Shown one piece after another: positions 1-10,452 of a stretch of 64,000 nucleotides of DNA. The notes beneath the pieces were generated by a model. The model had not been told where the DNA came from. It searched no databases and saw nothing but the letters and a program-made list of their open reading frames with translations. The stretch's first letter is position 1. Each line of letters begins with the position of its first letter. The DNA lies in the NCBI GenBank assembly GCA_019787685.1, contig JAHNUO010000046.1:62001-126000 (forward strand). Reading direction: 5' to 3'. The DNA comes from Chiua virens (lineage: Eukaryota; Basidiomycota; Agaricomycetes; Boletales; Boletaceae). Both the position numbers and the translations under genes were made by a program.

Positions 1-2
1 TT

Positions 3-1151
3 GAAATTACGGAGGGCATGCGGTTCGACCGCGGCTTCATCAGCCCATACTTCATCACCGACGTCAAGTCCCAAAAAGTCGAGTTCGAGAAGCCGCTCAT
101 TTTGTTGAGTGAGAAGAAGATTTCGCTCCTTCAAGACATTCTTCCTTCGTTGGAAGCTGCAGCTCAATCGCGTCGTCCTCTCGTCATCATTGCCGAGGAC
201 ATTGACGGGGAAGCATTGGCTGCATGCATTCTTAACAAGCTGCGTGGCCAATTGCAGGTTGCTGCTGTCAAGGCACCTGGCTTCGGTGACAACCGCAAGT
301 CGATTCTCGGTGATCTCGCCATCCTCACCGGTGGTACCGTCTTCACGGACGAGCTTGATATCAAGCTTGAAAAGGCTACGCCTGACCTCCTCGGGTCTAC
401 TGGTTCTATTACCATTACCAAGGAGGACACGATCATTCTCAATGGCGAGGGTTCCAAGGATGCCATCCAGGCGCGTTGCGAACAGATTCGTGCACTCACC
501 GCTGACCTGTCCACGAGCGAGTACGACAAGACTAAGTTACAAGAACGCTTGGCCAAGTTGAGCGGTGGTGTTGCTGTCATCAAGGTCGGTGGTAGCAGTG
601 AGGTCGAGGTCGGTGAGAAGAAGGACCGTTATGATGATGCTCTTAATGCTACGCGTGCTGCTGTCGAGGAAGGTATCCTCCCCGGTGGTGGTGTCGCGCT
701 TCTCAAGGCTTCGCTGGCACTTGCAACGAGCACGCCTGGGTCGGCGACCTTACCTTCCAACCCGGATGCCAAGATTATTCCCACAGCCAACTTTGACCAA
801 GACCTCGGTGTCAACATTATTCGCAGGGCATTGACCAACCCCGCGCGTACCATTTTGTCGAACGCAGGCGAGGAGTCTGCCGTGATTGTTGGCACGCTCT
901 TGTCAGAACACGGCAGTGCGGACAAGTTTGCAATGGGCTACGACGCAAGCAAGGGCGAGTACGTGGACATGATCAAGGCGGGTATTGTGGACCCCCTCAA
1001 GGTCGTGCGGACCGCCCTCGTGGATGCATCAGGTGTGGCAAGTTTGTTGACGACGAGCGAGGCATGTGTGGTGGAGGCCGAGGAGGATAAGCCTGCTGGT
1101 GGACCTCCCATGGGTGGTATGGGTGGTATGGGCGGCATGGGTGGGTTCTAA
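3..1151 (+). CDS. hsp60: Mitochondrial chaperonin HSP60 (3' part, gene runs off the left edge)
   Basis: Group I chaperonin (GroEL/HSP60), which folds imported proteins in the mitochondrial matrix. The frame is open from base 3, and five codons (E-I-T-E-G) precede the first ATG, so this is the apical, intermediate and C-terminal equatorial part; the start lies upstream of the window. Seen directly: EGMRFDRG and SPYF near the start, VKAPGFGD in the apical domain, [10 protein letters not shown], the equatorial segment EEGILPGGG, and the C-terminal (GGM)n tail ending GGMGGF, diagnostic for bacterial/mitochondrial HSP60. No intron is seen within the visible 1.15 kb. Identity is near certain; only the 5' end is missing. 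Confidence 0.97.
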   Translation, partial: EITEGMRFDRGFISPYFITDVKSQKVEFEKPLILLSEKKISLLQDILPSLEAAAQSRRPLVIIAEDIDGEALAACILNKLRGQLQVAAVKAPGFGDNRKSILGDLAILTGGTVFTDELDIKLEKATPDLLGSTGSITITKEDTIILNGEGSKDAIQARCEQIRALTADLSTSEYDKTKLQERLAKLSGGVAVIKVGGSSEVEVGEKKDRYDDALNATRAAVEEGILPGGGVALLKASLALATSTPGSATLPSNPDAKIIPTANFDQDLGVNIIRRALTNPARTILSNAGEESAVIVGTLLSEHGSADKFAMGYDASKGEYVDMIKAGIVDPLKVVRTALVDASGVASLLTTSEACVVEAEEDKPAGGPPMGGMGGMGGMGGF

Positions 1152-1436
1152 GCCTGATGCATAACGTGTCGTATGAAAAGTATATATTTCATGATTACCA
1201 CCCGCATTGCTCACATTTTTATGATACATTACGTCGCTACTACCTAGTCGCAATCGCATCACCGCTCACAAAGATCCTTTGTTGATGGAAGTGATCTGAA
1301 ACAAAAAGAATGAATGTCTGAGACACGATCTGTCCGACAAATAACGTGCTTATCTGGAGATTGATAAAATGGTCCGATCTTGTTCGCATCTTTTTCGTTT
1401 CCACCTCTTTGATACGCTACGCACATAAACTACACG

Positions 1437-2740
1437 ATGTCCAACGATCTCAAGGCGCAAAAAAGACGAAAATTCGAGGGCGTGTACGAGCAACTGAGGC
1501 TCGAGCTAGTGAACCACATGAAGACAGAAAACATGCCTCTCGATGCCGTCGAGTGGTACCGCCGCGTACGTCCCCAGCATCTCTCCGATCGATCGTCCTC
1601 ACGACACCCTCACCTGCACACAGAATCTCGATCACAACGTCCCAGGCGGCAAACTCAACCGCGGGATGAGCGTCGTCGATTCGGTCGAGATCCTCAAAGG
1701 CCGTCCCCTGACTGAGGACGAGTACTTCAAATCGGCGGTGTTGGGTTGGTGCATCGAGTTTGTGCGTTCGTCCCCTCGCGACGACCGACATCGTGCTGAC
1801 CTCACGTGCAGTTGCAAGCCTTTTTCCTCGTCTCGGACGACATGATGGACAAATCGATTACGCGCCGCGGGCAGCCGTGTTGGTACCGCGTCGAGGGCGT
1901 AGGCGATATCGCGATCAACGATTCGTTCATGCTCGAAGGAGCGATCTACCATCTGCTCAGGAAATATTTCAGGTCCGAACCGTACTACGTCCACCTGTTG
2001 GAGCAGTTTCACGAGGTGCGTCGCGTGCGTTTCGGACGGACGCCGCTCACACGGCGACGGACAGACGACGTTTCAAACCGAGATGGGCCAGTTGGTCGAT
2101 TTGATCACCGCCCCCGAGGGCAGCGTCGACCTGAGCAAATTTTCGCTGAAAAAGTAAGTCTAGCCGGGATCGTGCCCGGACGTCGTTCACCCCCCGATGC
2201 AGACACGCGTTCATCGTACAATACAAGACGGCGTACTACAGTTTCTACCTTTCGATCGCGCTCGCGCTGCGCATGTGCTGCGTGCCCGAGTCGTACGTCG
2301 TCCGTGGGGAGACTGTCCGCCCATACGACGTCGCGCTCTCTATTCTCTTGCCGCTCGGCGAGTATTTCCAGACCCAGGACGACTTTTTGGACTATGCCGG
2401 GACGCCGGAGCAGATTGGCAAGGTCGGGACGGATATTGTGGACAACAAGTGTGCGTGGCCGATCAATGTCGCGCTGGGAGTGGCGACGGCGGAACAGCGG
2501 GCGGTGTTGGACGCGAATTATGGGCGCAAGGACTGGGAGAAGGAGAAACTTGTGAAGAAAGTGTATGAAGCGATGGGGATGCGGGAGCGGTACCAGGTGT
2601 ATGAGGATGGTGCGAAGGAGAAGTTGGACGCGATGATTGCGGCGGTGCCGGAGCCTGCGGAGGGGGAAGTACAAGGAGTTGTATTGAGGCGGAAGGTGTT
2701 TACGGCGTTTTTGGACAAGATTTACAAGCGTACCAAGTAG
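1437..2740 (+). CDS. ERG20: Farnesyl diphosphate synthase
   Basis: Condenses IPP with DMAPP and then GPP to make FPP for sterols, dolichol, ubiquinone and prenylation. Exons: 1437-1565, 1624-1761, 1812-2015, 2065-2153, 2203-2740; all four introns are 49-58 nt with GT/AG ends and keep the frame (about 365 residues, normal for the family). Motifs: first Asp-rich motif DDMMDKS preceded by QAFFLVS, then RRGQPCWY; second Asp-rich motif [14 protein letters not shown] and NKCAWP in the second half. The aromatic residues before DDMMD are the FPP-type chain-length determinant, arguing against a GGPP synthase. The C-terminus KIYKRTK matches fungal FPP synthases. Confidence 0.95.
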
Positions 2741-2849
2741 AGTGGAAAAGGTGTGTGTTGTATTATAAGCTCGTCTGCTGATTGTGGCGTCTGCTGATTG
2801 TCAGAGTATTACAGTACGAGTTATCTCATTACAAATTCAACTTGTTCCC

Positions 2850-4040
2850 TCAGGCTTGAAGCTTGAAGCTTGACCATTCCCCTCCTACTAAACAAAAAGT
2901 GATGGTCCCAAGAATGTCTCCGTACGTGAGGCTAGAATCAGAATCAAGTTGGTCGTGGAGCATGCGTTGAATCTTTGAACATAATACATCAAGACTAGGG
3001 GAACAGTCCAGCACGAACGATCTCAGACCTTTGGGCGAGTGAATACCGTCCAATGCGTTGACAAGGTCTTACGACGATCGACCCATTGTGAGAGACTTGG
3101 AGGTACCAAGTAAAGCGACAATTTACATCTGGGTTCGGTCTGTCTCCTCTGGAACCAAGTTTAAGGGTGAACGAACGAAGAGCAAGCAAACGGGTCCGGG
3201 CAGGAACCAGCAAAGATACCTTCAGATATGTGTGGCATGCGTCCATCCGCAATTTTAATTTGGAGAAATAGGGTTTCGGGAGAACATGGTGCTCGCTCGA
3301 GGATGTCAGTGTGGACTATGTGGATGCACTCGCACCAGTCTGCTACAGTACTGGCGAGGGGAGTAACGATGCGAAGTTCAGTGAGAGAAGTCTGAGGGAA
3401 CCAGTCAACTAGATCGAACATATTGATGTCCAGGTAGAGACCGAGGATGTATGGATTTGAAGGGTTCGTAATATATGGAGCACTGGGGACTGGTCATTTC
3501 GAAGCAAGACACCTTGACCATCATCTCAGGTGCAACTTCACGCAGAGGAATGATCGCGCGCCAAAATCTACTGGTTCATCCACCGAGGTCCATGTAAACT
3601 CGAGTCGGCGGATGTTTGTCATGTGCGATATCCCAGAGAAGTACTTCTCGGGGGTTAGTCGGTCTTCGAGCACATTCATCGACACTGCCCCGTTTACGAA
3701 ATAACAGTCTTGCACGCGAGGGAGAGTGCAAGAGGTTTCTTGGTGGTGATCTGCGAGATCTATACGGTCCCGCTTGAGATCTGGTACATTTCGTCTACAC
3801 AAGGTTGTGTTGAGGAGAAATGGGGGATACATTTTACGGATTCAAAAATGCGGGGAAGGCAGAATTCGGCAAATGATTTGCAAACAAGAGAAGCAAATGT
3901 CTGGCATTCCGAGTCGCATGCTGGGGCAAGGTGTTCGAATGTGCTGAACAACATCTCGTTTGGAATGGCAGGCAAAATTTTATCCGCGTTGCGTCGCTCG
4001 GGATCTGATGGACGTGACGAATTTTCAGTACTTTAGTCGG
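2850..4040 (-). pseudogene. Decayed F-box protein gene
   Basis: A degenerate relative of the intact F-box genes at 25395 and 27575. In order on the minus strand: an F-box-like start (PAIPNEMLFSTFEHL, near 3970), CLPRIFESV, then QISSGTV followed by an in-frame TAG where the intact copies continue; HMTNIRRLEF in another frame near 3600; DWFPQTSLTEL near 3400; LALRSFTLKL near 3200; and the conserved C-terminal end (SSLTYGD..GTITFCLVGGEWS) near 2860-2950. The frame changes at least three times and no acceptable splice path restores it, so it is a pseudogene rather than a multi-exon gene. Confidence 0.8.
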
Positions 4041-4052
4041 CGCAGTGAACAA

Positions 4053-4704
4053 GGTGCCATAAGATTCACGGACAGTCGCGTGTCTACTAGTGTTTGAACG
4101 ATAGGCTCAAGGAATGAAAAAAGGAGGTACTGACCCTTATAGTAGGATCGATTTATACTGCCGATACTGAATAGGTTTATAATTAAAGATGGATCAAAGT
4201 CATCAAATCATCAAAATCTCAGCATCTACCGTGACGCGTGATGGCTGAGTTTAGCGGAATCGTGCGATGGCGTGTCACCCTACCAGTGTGAAGCGAGGTC
4301 GTTGTAGACGCGACAGAGGTCCTTCCATTGGGCGAGCGATGGAGGAGGTGTGTGGAGTGTGGAGAAGGAGGAGGGCGAGGAATGTGTGCGGTGATTTATG
4401 TGTGCGTTGCATTATAAATTGCATTTAGTATATGTGTGTGTATAGTCCATTATGTGCTGATTGTCAGGGGTATTCTGTAGTAGGCTGGCATGGTAGTAAT
4501 AATAGGTTATGTGAGTAATAAGTGCGATTGAGGGGCATTTACATAAATAAGACGGATCAAAAGGGTATCATCATGATCCAAGCATGCGGCCGAAATGATT
4601 CAGCGGGAGCGCCTTCGTGAGCATTCCGAGACGTTGTAGACGCGACATAGATCCCAGGGCGGGTAAGCGAGGTACGAGACGCGGAGTGTGAAGTCGTGGG
4701 AGAG
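4053..4704. other. Intergenic, no gene seen
   Basis: About 650 bases between the F-box pseudogene and the next minus-strand reading frame. It has short TGTG/GTGTG-rich runs (near 4400-4440) and no open frame with family similarity. Nothing functional can be supported. Confidence 0.5.
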
Positions 4705-5412
4705 TCAGGTGTTGGTCCACTTCCTCATCCTCTCTCTATCGGTCCCATTTCTCAATGAGAGGAAGTGTAATTTTGAGCGCTGTGTGTTGATCCTGGTCCT
4801 CATTATCACCCTCGTCTCCCCGTGGTCGTCCTGGCAGGTTTGGAGGAAGTATGGCAATCGAATGGTGAGTCTGCCATCGTCCCCATCCTCACCCTCTCCC
4901 ACATTCTCTTTGTTGACCTCTGAGTCATCTCTATCCCCATTTGAATCGCTGTCCGAATCGGAGATGCCGTCGTAAAAGAGGTCGTCCTCGCGCTCGTTGA
5001 TGAGTTCGGGTTCGAACGGAACGCTCTCGAGTGGACCACTGGGGATTCCGCGCGTTGCATTCGGCGTACACGGCCATATGTTGATCATTGATGGCAAGCC
5101 GTCGGAGACGTCGTCGTCGTCTTCCGGGGCCCAACGGGGAAGAGGATACTCCGAGGAGATTGGAACATGTTTGGGTGTAGGCGAATCGCCGCCATCAATC
5201 GCGTTAAATATGAGAATAACGTTACGATATGAATGGAGTTTCCAAATTTGGTGCGGTGGGAGTCGGTGTTGTGTGGTCAAAGTTCTTGGCAGACGCAAAG
5301 CCAAGAGTACCAAGACACAAAGTACTAATCTCCTACGGTGACGACATCGATCCGGTATCTTTCGCTGGCATCGGCACCAACGACGAGGACATCCAATCCA
5401 CACGACCAACAC
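4705..5412 (-). CDS. Hypothetical acidic protein (uncertain model)
   Basis: An open frame of 235 codons. Its central part looks coding: a run of acidic residues (EDDDDVSDG), a Pro/Gly-rich stretch, then ELINEREDDLFYDG and a Ser-Asp repeat (SDSDSDS), ending before 4705. The N-terminal 60 residues are Arg/Leu-rich and look like translated non-coding DNA or an intron, so the true start is probably in another exon; a coding-like stretch (GYLYLPEDACWSCG) lies just upstream in another frame (about 5330-5450). I recognise no family. It would be divergent from the chitin deacetylase gene, whose ATG is at 5559. It could also be a chance frame. Confidence 0.3.
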   Translation of the reverse strand: MLVVWIGCPRRWCRCQRKIPDRCRHRRRLVLCVLVLLALRLPRTLTTQHRLPPHQIWKLHSYRNVILIFNAIDGGDSPTPKHVPISSEYPLPRWAPEDDDDVSDGLPSMINIWPCTPNATRGIPSGPLESVPFEPELINEREDDLFYDGISDSDSDSNGDRDDSEVNKENVGEGEDGDDGRLTIRLPYFLQTCQDDHGETRVIMRTRINTQRSKLHFLSLRNGTDRERMRKWTNT

Positions 5413-5558
5413 GCGTCTTCAGGCAGGTATAAATAGCCCTGCATGGGAAATGCATGACCCACACGGCGCTGAGCCGTTCCATTTCGGGCACCCTTTTTAT
5501 ACCCATCTCGCCGTGAACTCGTCCATCCCCCTCTCTCGCTATTTTCTTCTCTCTCCAA

Positions 5559-7326
5559 ATGCGTCTCTTGTCACTCCTTACCCACCTCTCCCTCACCGCC
5601 ACCCTTCTCGTGTCCGCCGTCAATTTGACCCCCTCCACCGAGCAGGAAGAAGCCCAAATTACAAGTGTGTTTCCCCCCGCTCGAAATACGTCTCCGTTCA
5701 TCTTTAAATTTCCCAGATACCACCCAGGAGTGCATCCCATACTACTATGCTCCCGTAGGTCAGGCCGTCTCAGCGGGCAAATTCCCCCCGGTCTGGACAC
5801 CCGCCACAATCATTGCAAACGATACCAACGCACAAGCAAAATACCAGAGCATTCAGTCTCAGATTCCCAACATATCCCCAAATGGTTACCAGCCCGCATC
5901 CCTCGAGGGCAACTGGACAAACTTCACTTACCCCTCCTCCGATCCAAACTGTTGGTGGACCTATGACCAATGCACCACCCCAAAGCTACAAGGTCTCCCA
6001 CCAGATCTTGCAGCCGTTCCAGAGGTACTCTTTGCCCCCGCGTCACCATTCACTCTCCTCACGCGCCCCTAGCCGGATACTCTTGGATACGGCTTTGATG
6101 ACGGCCCAAACTGCTCTCACAACGCCTTCTATGATTATCTCCAGCAGAACAATCAGAAAGCCAGTCTGTATCCTTTCTATTGACCTGTCGTCCATTCCTC
6201 ACCCGCATACAGCCATGTTTTACATCGGCAGCAATGTCATCGACTGGCCCCTCGAAGCCCAACGTGGTCTTGCTGATGGCCACGAAATTTGCGTCCGCAA
6301 GTATCCATTTTTGTTCTTCTTGTACCCCACGCTGATCCTTTCCTAGACACTTGGTCTCACCGTTACAGTTTGTATTCCATCCCGTGACCTCGTGTGCCGT
6401 ATTCACCCCTCTCCCAGTGACCTCCCTCACAAACGAAGAGGTCTTTGCTGAATTCTACTATAGTATGTCTTGGCCTCCTTGTCACGCTCATCACTCATCC
6501 ATTTCTAGCCGTATGCCCTTTCTATTCTCGTCAGGAACCTTGTTCATCCCTTCTAGATGGAAATCATCAAACTGGCTATTGGCGTCACTCCCACTTGCTG
6601 GCGTGTTCGTCGCGTGTTTCTCTTTTACTCAACTTTCTGCTTACCCACTCACACAGCCTCCCTTTGGCGACGTAGACGATCGCGTCCGTGCGATTGCTCA
6701 TGCCCTTGGTCTCCGCACCATCATCTGGAAATACGACTCCAACGATTGGCGTGCAGGAACCGGAAACATCACTGATGCCGACGTCGACGCTAACTACGAG
6801 GCCCTTATTGCCCGCGCTCAAAATGGCACCTTTAGCACGGTATGTCCCTCAATCCCCACCTATCGCCGCACTCTTGACACGTTCTGCAGGGCGGTACAAT
6901 TATGTTGACTCATGAACTCAATAATTTTACCATGTCCGAGGCTATCAAATACTACGACCAGCTCAAGAGCGCGTTCAAGCACCTCGTTCCCATGGGTGTC
7001 GCCACTAACCAGTCGCAACCTTACGTTGAGACCAACTATTCACTGCCCAACTTTGAGCAATGTTTGTTTCTGTATTTCCGTGTTGCTAACGTCACTGATT
7101 GACACATTTTCTTCCAGATATTGCCGGAACCACAACGCTCGCTGGTAGCCCCGCGCCGACGGGTTCAGCTGCGTCTGGTTCCTCTGGTTCCTCTGGTTCC
7201 TCCGGTTCCTCCGGCTCGCAAGGCTCGGGCTCAGGCACCAGTGGTGCAAGACATTCGTTTGAAACTTTAGGCGGTCTGGCTGTATCAGCCGCATTCCTTG
7301 CCAGCTTATTGAGATTGTTGATGTAA
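5559..7326 (+). CDS. Chitin deacetylase, GPI-anchor type, with a predicted 2-nt microexon
   Basis: Secreted carbohydrate-esterase family 4 enzyme that converts cell-wall chitin to chitosan. Exons: 5559-5664, 5717-6024, 6073-6163, 6213-6296, 6347-6367, 6418-6462, 6509-6510, 6557-6604, 6657-6839, 6890-7061, 7118-7326, total 1269 nt = 422 residues plus stop. Features: N-terminal signal peptide (hydrophobic LLVSAV), GFDDGPN (metal/catalytic Asp pair), KATMFYIGSNV, HTWSHRYMTSLTNEE (HxxxH-type metal site), WRPPFGDVDDR, and a Gly/Ser repeat followed by a hydrophobic C-terminus (AAFLASLLRLL), typical of a GPI attachment signal. Odd points: the intron at 6297-6346 begins GC rather than GT, and frame is kept only if CC at 6509-6510 is an exon. 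Confidence 0.92.
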
Positions 7327-7680
7327 CACACCGTGAGGCCCGTTGCATTTTTTTAGATTTTTACGACCTTATCCATGACATGACCCTCCCATATCGTTCT
7401 TGTTTCGCTCCGACCTTGTTTCCTTGTCGATGGAGCCCCCTTGCACATTCGTGTCGTTGTTGTTTCTTTACTTAAGTAATTAGGGATGCCTTATGGACCC
7501 GCGTTTCGACACTTTAGTTGTTACACCCTGCCATCCAAGTGGCCTGGTGACGCTTGCGTTCTTCACAGTACATATGGTAACTGCTTTCATGTGAAGCAGG
7601 AACACGATAAAATATATTAAACTGGTGCATATACACATACGCGCGCGCGCCGTGATAGTTGATACGGACAGGTATAGTGA
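7327..7680. other. 3' flank and intergenic spacer
   Basis: Spacer after the chitin deacetylase stop codon. It contains a short (CG)n-like run at about 7641-7650 and no reading frame with recognisable similarity. Nothing else is seen. Confidence 0.4.
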
Positions 7681-8255
7681 TGCGATATCGTCGGAGACAG
7701 TTACCCGATGGGAAGATAGATGATTGGAGGGCGGTCCTGCCAGAGCCTCGGGTCGGGGTCTTCGTGGTACTGTTTGACTTTAGAACTTGCGTGAAGGTTT
7801 GATGCACGATGACCTGAACGTCTGGTCCGCCCGGACCTTGATACATTGTCCAGTGCTCTTGAACCATGCTCCAATCGCGCGGAGCGGGCCGATAGCCGAA
7901 CGTCGGGGAAACGATGCAATGACGGACCGATCGAATGTGGACGTTATGTGGGTGTGCGTCCTGGGAACCTCAGGCTATTGTGGACCCCGGGGTCGTTGAC
8001 ACGGTACATGGTCGCGGTAGCGCGTGCTCGATCGTTACCATCGGCTGTTGCAGAGCGTCCGTGCACGTCGTAAATTTCCTCGCTGCCGTACGTCTCTGTC
8101 GAACACATCCACGTCCCCGAGGTGCCCTGTAGGATCATATTGGGAGGTGGGCACTGTTACTCTACCGGTACTTACTTGGTGCTTGTGTTGATGAAGTCGA
8201 CCAGTTCATAGTACATCTGAACTTGGGGCACATCTTCCCCCTTGAGACATGGTGA
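7680..8255 (-). other. Coding-like stretch, unassigned, possibly a decayed gene
   Basis: Two pieces look like coding sequence on the minus strand. Near 8180-8245 a frame reads VPQVQMYYELVDFINTST and ends at a good GTAAGT donor (near 8175), followed by an acceptor at about 8131. Near 7700-7790 a frame reads VKQYHEDPDPRLWQDRPP and ends LPIG then stop. The frames between them do not connect with simple introns, and stops intervene. I do not recognise the family. It could be a small gene with an intron I failed to place or a relic. Confidence 0.25.
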
Positions 8256-8945
8256 GTGCCACTGGCTGCGATATCGATAAATACCGCATTAATTAAAACC
8301 TAGATAAGGATGCGTGGTGTGCATGGAACGTTGTCGGGAACGGAGAGCCTTGAATAGGCTAGGTGGCGGAGGGGGTCAAAGCGTGCATGTGCATGGTACG
8401 TGTCGCGTGGATATTGTCCGAGTTCCACAACCTGCGTGGCTCACAGATGGGTCCTTTCTCAAACGAAGGTGTTGGCCACGTCGACCAACAAGATAAACGG
8501 ACCACATTCGAATCCGTCAAACAATGGAACCCAAGCTGGTACGTGATGGACGGCAGCAGGCCTATAAATTGGAGCGGGACTGCAATGTCCCACTCCAGAC
8601 CATAGGGATCAGTGAAAGCCAGGTCGCTCCTAACAACTCCAAACATTTGAACACCAGACACTCGAGCGAGAATGTCCGAGAACTGAGTAAGCTAGAGTGT
8701 AACACCTGGGTTTACCATCCACTCACTGTTTTTGTGGGCAGTGGGGTCCAGCTCGTCCGCAATCGACACACCGAGTCGGGAGTACGCTCTCACTCACCCG
8801 ACCAAATCAAAATTTACCAATGGCAGAAGGGGGAGGTAAAACAACCTCTGGTAGTGGTTGTGATTGATGGGGCAGAAGCAGGTGCATCAACGCAGACTCG
8901 GAGCCTTCTAGTCCATGTCGTTCTTCAATTGCGACTGTCCGTGTT

Positions 8946-9400
8946 AACACCTTGGGTTTTTCAGCTTTGAGGTCCCTCATGGTCAAGGCGTTTCATAGAA
9001 AGCCTGAAGACTCCCCACCATTGCCAGACGTGGGAATCCTCGAATTGGAGAATGGACACTGCGATGACGAGCTTACTCCCAAACACCACCAGAGTCCCAT
9101 GTATGTGATACAGGTGAACATTCGTCGGTTCAATTTTGGGAGTTGCGTCGTGGACATTGATCATTGGCGTACAATCGCGGGGCCTGCCGTGATAAAGTCG
9201 TGTCCACGTTGATCCGGTCGTCGGTGTCGGCCAGCCAGGGCACTGTTACAACTCCTCTGGTGCAGCCAAGTCGCTGCGCCAGGTTCTGCATATGAAGGCC
9301 CTTCTACCTTTGCTCGAGGAAATACGCTTTCGGTGCAAATTCCTCGATTCCTGCGGATGTTAAACTAAGATGGCCAAGCGCAAACTCTCCCTCTTGGAAC
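8946..9400 (+). pseudogene. F-box family gene fragment
   Basis: Short remnant of the F-box family found intact at 25395 and 27575, here on the plus strand. The frame at 8952-9212 contains ILELENGH, then VNIRRFNFGSCVVDIDHWRTIAG, matching the middle part of the family (TNIRxFxxxxxxVDxDHWRTI). A second frame at about 9291-9360 continues with LLPLLEEIRFRCKF. The F-box at the start and the conserved end are missing and the frame shifts between the two pieces. Confidence 0.65.
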
Positions 9401-9764
9401 TGTTGTATTGCGACATACGACGTCGATCATCTAGCTCTCTCGCTGCTCTCACAGAATTGAACCTCTGCCACTCGATGCCAGTTTGGCCGACTCAGGCTTG
9501 ACCCGCGTGATCCTATGTGCGAATCTGGGATTTGCAATCGAAGTATATGTGAGATCCTCGTATAAATACCCAACTGTATCCAAACGCTATCGCTCTACCT
9601 TGCAGATGAACTGACGGAAGACGTTCGCTAATGCACTTTTGCTCTTCAGGCTCCCACATGGTCCAACGGCGGGCATCGATGCGGGTATAAGATGCGAATG
9701 TCAAATGGTACACGAAAACGAGAGCAACTGTAATATACACTGAAAAGCGATACCTCCGGGCTGA
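9400..9764. other. Intergenic, no gene seen
   Basis: Spacer between the F-box fragment and the small membrane-protein gene. No frame with recognisable similarity and no repeat was found. Confidence 0.4.
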
Positions 9765-10325
9765 TTATTCTTCTCTTTGCCATGGTCGTCGACTTCCTTG
9801 GGCAAGAAACCCATGTTTGTGTGATTCAGACCCAACCGTGGTCGCACCGAGCGCCCTGACCAAGCCCCTGTTGACGTGGCAGTTAGATTCCGTACCCGAA
9901 GCATCTGTCGCCGTCACAATGTCACCGCACGCACCTTTGCGTCGCATCGAGATAATCTTCTCTATCGAATCGCTTTTGCGTCTTGAACGAGACGCCCCCG
10001 CTAGAGACGGTGCAGCCCCTGGCTTCAAGTCTGGTCATAGGTGACGGTTGTGATGAGTGGACGACGGTCAGGAAGCAACTGTGGCATGCGCGGATGGGTA
10101 CGTACGATGCTTTCGTGGTCTTGAGGTATGCAGAGATGGATTTTATGGCGTAGAAGATACCGAAGATGGTACCAACAAACAGGAAGGTGGTCTGCGAGTG
10201 GATTAGGCACCGTATTGCATTGAATGTTGGAGCTACGTACCATGACAAGAGAGAAGATGTCGATCCTGGGGTGGGTTAGCATAGGGCGAGCAGTAAGAGG
10301 AATACAAGATATACCATGTAGCCAT
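9765..10325 (-). CDS. Small single-pass membrane protein of unknown function (106 residues)
   Basis: Five short exons on the minus strand join in one frame: 10325-10315, 10265-10241, 10191-10106, 10030-9935, 9867-9765 (321 nt). Each intron has GT/AG ends; the tiny first exon (11 nt) supplies MATW. The protein begins with a hydrophobic segment at about residues 6-33 (IFSLVMTTFLFVGTIFGIFY), followed by KTTKASLEARG, a basic/acidic region with RFDREDYLDATQRG, and a short polar tail ending WQREE. This suggests a type II or tail-facing endomembrane protein with a cytosolic domain. I do not recognise a named family. The agreement of four phased introns supports a real gene. Confidence 0.6.
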
Positions 10326-10452
10326 GATAGTTAGAGGAGACAATGTTAGTAAGCAGAAAGAGGTCAATGTCGGAGTCGCTATATATTCGGTTCAACGATA
10401 TGACGACATCAATTTAATAAACAAACAACGATCGGTGGCAGTGCGTACAAAT

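Noticed and set aside
938..1138. Antisense frame rich in Pro-Pro-Ile opposite the HSP60 tail
   Set aside because: It is the complement of the GGM repeat of HSP60; no independent support.
5665..6072. Using the first GTAGGT (5758) in chitin deacetylase exon 2 as a donor
   Set aside because: Reading through gives YYYAPVGQAVSAGKFPPVW, which is the conserved family sequence, so it is coding.
6445..6675. Alternative plus-strand frame through the two introns of chitin deacetylase
   Set aside because: Reading through would lose the conserved MEIIK...WRPPFGD segment; the introns on either side have full consensus ends.
8359..8970. Frames of 80-148 codons on both strands upstream of the F-box fragment
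   Set aside because: They overlap each other, lack similarity to the F-box family or any family I know, and probably belong to decayed sequence.
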